From: Schlegelella_A sp036263655
Lineage (GTDB): Bacteria; Pseudomonadota; Gammaproteobacteria; Burkholderiales; Burkholderiaceae_C
Reading direction: 5' to 3'
Assembly: GCA_036263655.1 (NCBI GenBank)
Contig: DATAGP010000031.1
Location: 1 to 64,000 of the forward strand
DNA: 64,000 bases
In this document: piece after piece, positions 63,603-64,000 of the stretch
Layout: every line of letters starts with the position of its first letter
Numbering within the stretch: position 1 is the stretch's first letter
The notes under the pieces: model-generated
What the model was told of the DNA's origin: nothing
The model's database searches: none
The model's input: only the letters and a program-made list of their open reading frames with translations
Program-made: the position numbers and the translations under genes

Positions 63603-64000
63603 TCAGTCGTTGCGCAGCGACGCCTCGCGCTCGCGCCAGCGCGCCGCCTCGGCGTCGGCGCCGAGGCTCGCGTGCAGCACGGCGAGGTTGTGGGCGGCGA
63701 GGAAGCTGCCGCGGCCGCGCACGGTGTCCTGCAGCTGCGGCTGCTCGCCGATGGCGAGCGCCTTGAGCCAGCTCGACTCGATCATCGGCAGCAGCTCGCT
63801 GCCGCGCTGCGGCTGCGCGGCGGCCCACTCGAGGAACAGGTCGCCAAGGGTGAAGAAGAAGTCGGGCGAGTGCGGCCAGCGCGGCATCTCCGCGGCCGCC
63901 AGCGCGATCGCCGCCTCGAAGCGGCCCAGCCGCTTCAGCGTGAAGAGGGCGCGCAGGACCAGGTCGTGGCGCCAGCCGCCGAGCGCGTCGCAGCGGGCCA
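63603..64000 (-). CDS. TPR-type protein, 5' end outside the window
   Basis: The frame stays open to position 64000, so the start is missing. The visible 131 codons or so are helical and TPR-like: LRALFTLKRLGRFEAAIALA, WPHSPDFFFTLGDLFLEWAA and LAAHNLAVLHASLGADAEAA. Blocks such as ESSWLKALAIGE...VRGRGSFLAAHNLA resemble the C-terminal part of TPR-linked family 2 glycosyltransferases. It is followed by the O-GlcNAc-transferase-like gene on the same strand. The identity is provisional because the catalytic half is outside the window. Confidence 0.75.
   Translation of the reverse strand, partial: ARCDALGGWRHDLVLRALFTLKRLGRFEAAIALAAAEMPRWPHSPDFFFTLGDLFLEWAAAQPQRGSELLPMIESSWLKALAIGEQPQLQDTVRGRGSFLAAHNLAVLHASLGADAEAARWREREASLRND

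Overview
The window has two halves that differ in character. Positions 1 to about 30,296 are a lower-GC accessory island. Positions 30,297 to 64,000 are a very GC-rich chromosomal backbone. The backbone content (hemCDXY, ppc, an AlgZ/AlgR-type pair beside argH, a flhDC-motAB-cheY-flhBA-flhF-fliA flagellar cluster, a PEP-CTERM protein) points to a motile betaproteobacterium, most likely of the Burkholderiales. This is inferred from gene content and order, not from a database match.

Island. It abuts the 3' end of a tRNA-Arg(ACG) gene, a classic integration site. It carries a dpd-type 7-deazaguanine DNA modification and restriction system. The plus-strand operon runs: a DUF6884/YaaA-like protein (candidate DpdC), DpdB copy 1, DpdA (tRNA-guanine-transglycosylase-like DNA enzyme), DpdB copy 2, QueC, a three-domain QueD, QueE, then DpdE, DpdF, DpdG, DpdH and DpdI. 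Converging on it from the minus strand are a RecB/Cas4-like Fe-S nuclease and a protein of about 2,156 residues that joins an SF1 helicase to a DpdJ/DrmA-like helicase. Upstream of these lie an MtlR-like protein and a coiled-coil protein. QueE, QueD and QueC would make preQ0; DpdA with DpdB would insert it in DNA; the DpdC candidate would convert it; DpdE-J and the nuclease would restrict unmodified DNA. No recognisable dpdD, dpdK (phospholipase-D-like nuclease) or folE lies in the window, so this is a variant architecture. The duplicated DpdB, the triplicated QueD with catalytic residues split among its domains, and the nuclease plus double-helicase module are the most novel signals.

Backbone, first part (30.3-49.5 kb). 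The hemCDXY operon is divergent from ppc. A hypothetical membrane-anchored protein, a LytTR regulator and its histidine kinase precede argH, which matches the argH-algZ-algR-hemC neighbourhood known in Pseudomonas. Then come a TauD-family dioxygenase, a PEP-CTERM protein, a small monooxygenase, an M20 amidohydrolase, an unusual in-frame flavin monooxygenase/outer-membrane-like fusion, and a membrane-linked methyltransferase.

Backbone, second part (49.5-64 kb). A minus-strand flagellar cluster runs flhD, flhC, motA, motB, cheY, flhB, flhA, flhF, a degenerate flhG and fliA. A near-perfect 303-bp inverted repeat separates motA from motB, and a sigma-28-like promoter lies in front of motA. Upstream of flhDC are a glycosyltransferase/methyltransferase, a SPINDLY-type O-GlcNAc transferase and a truncated TPR protein, probably for flagellin glycosylation.
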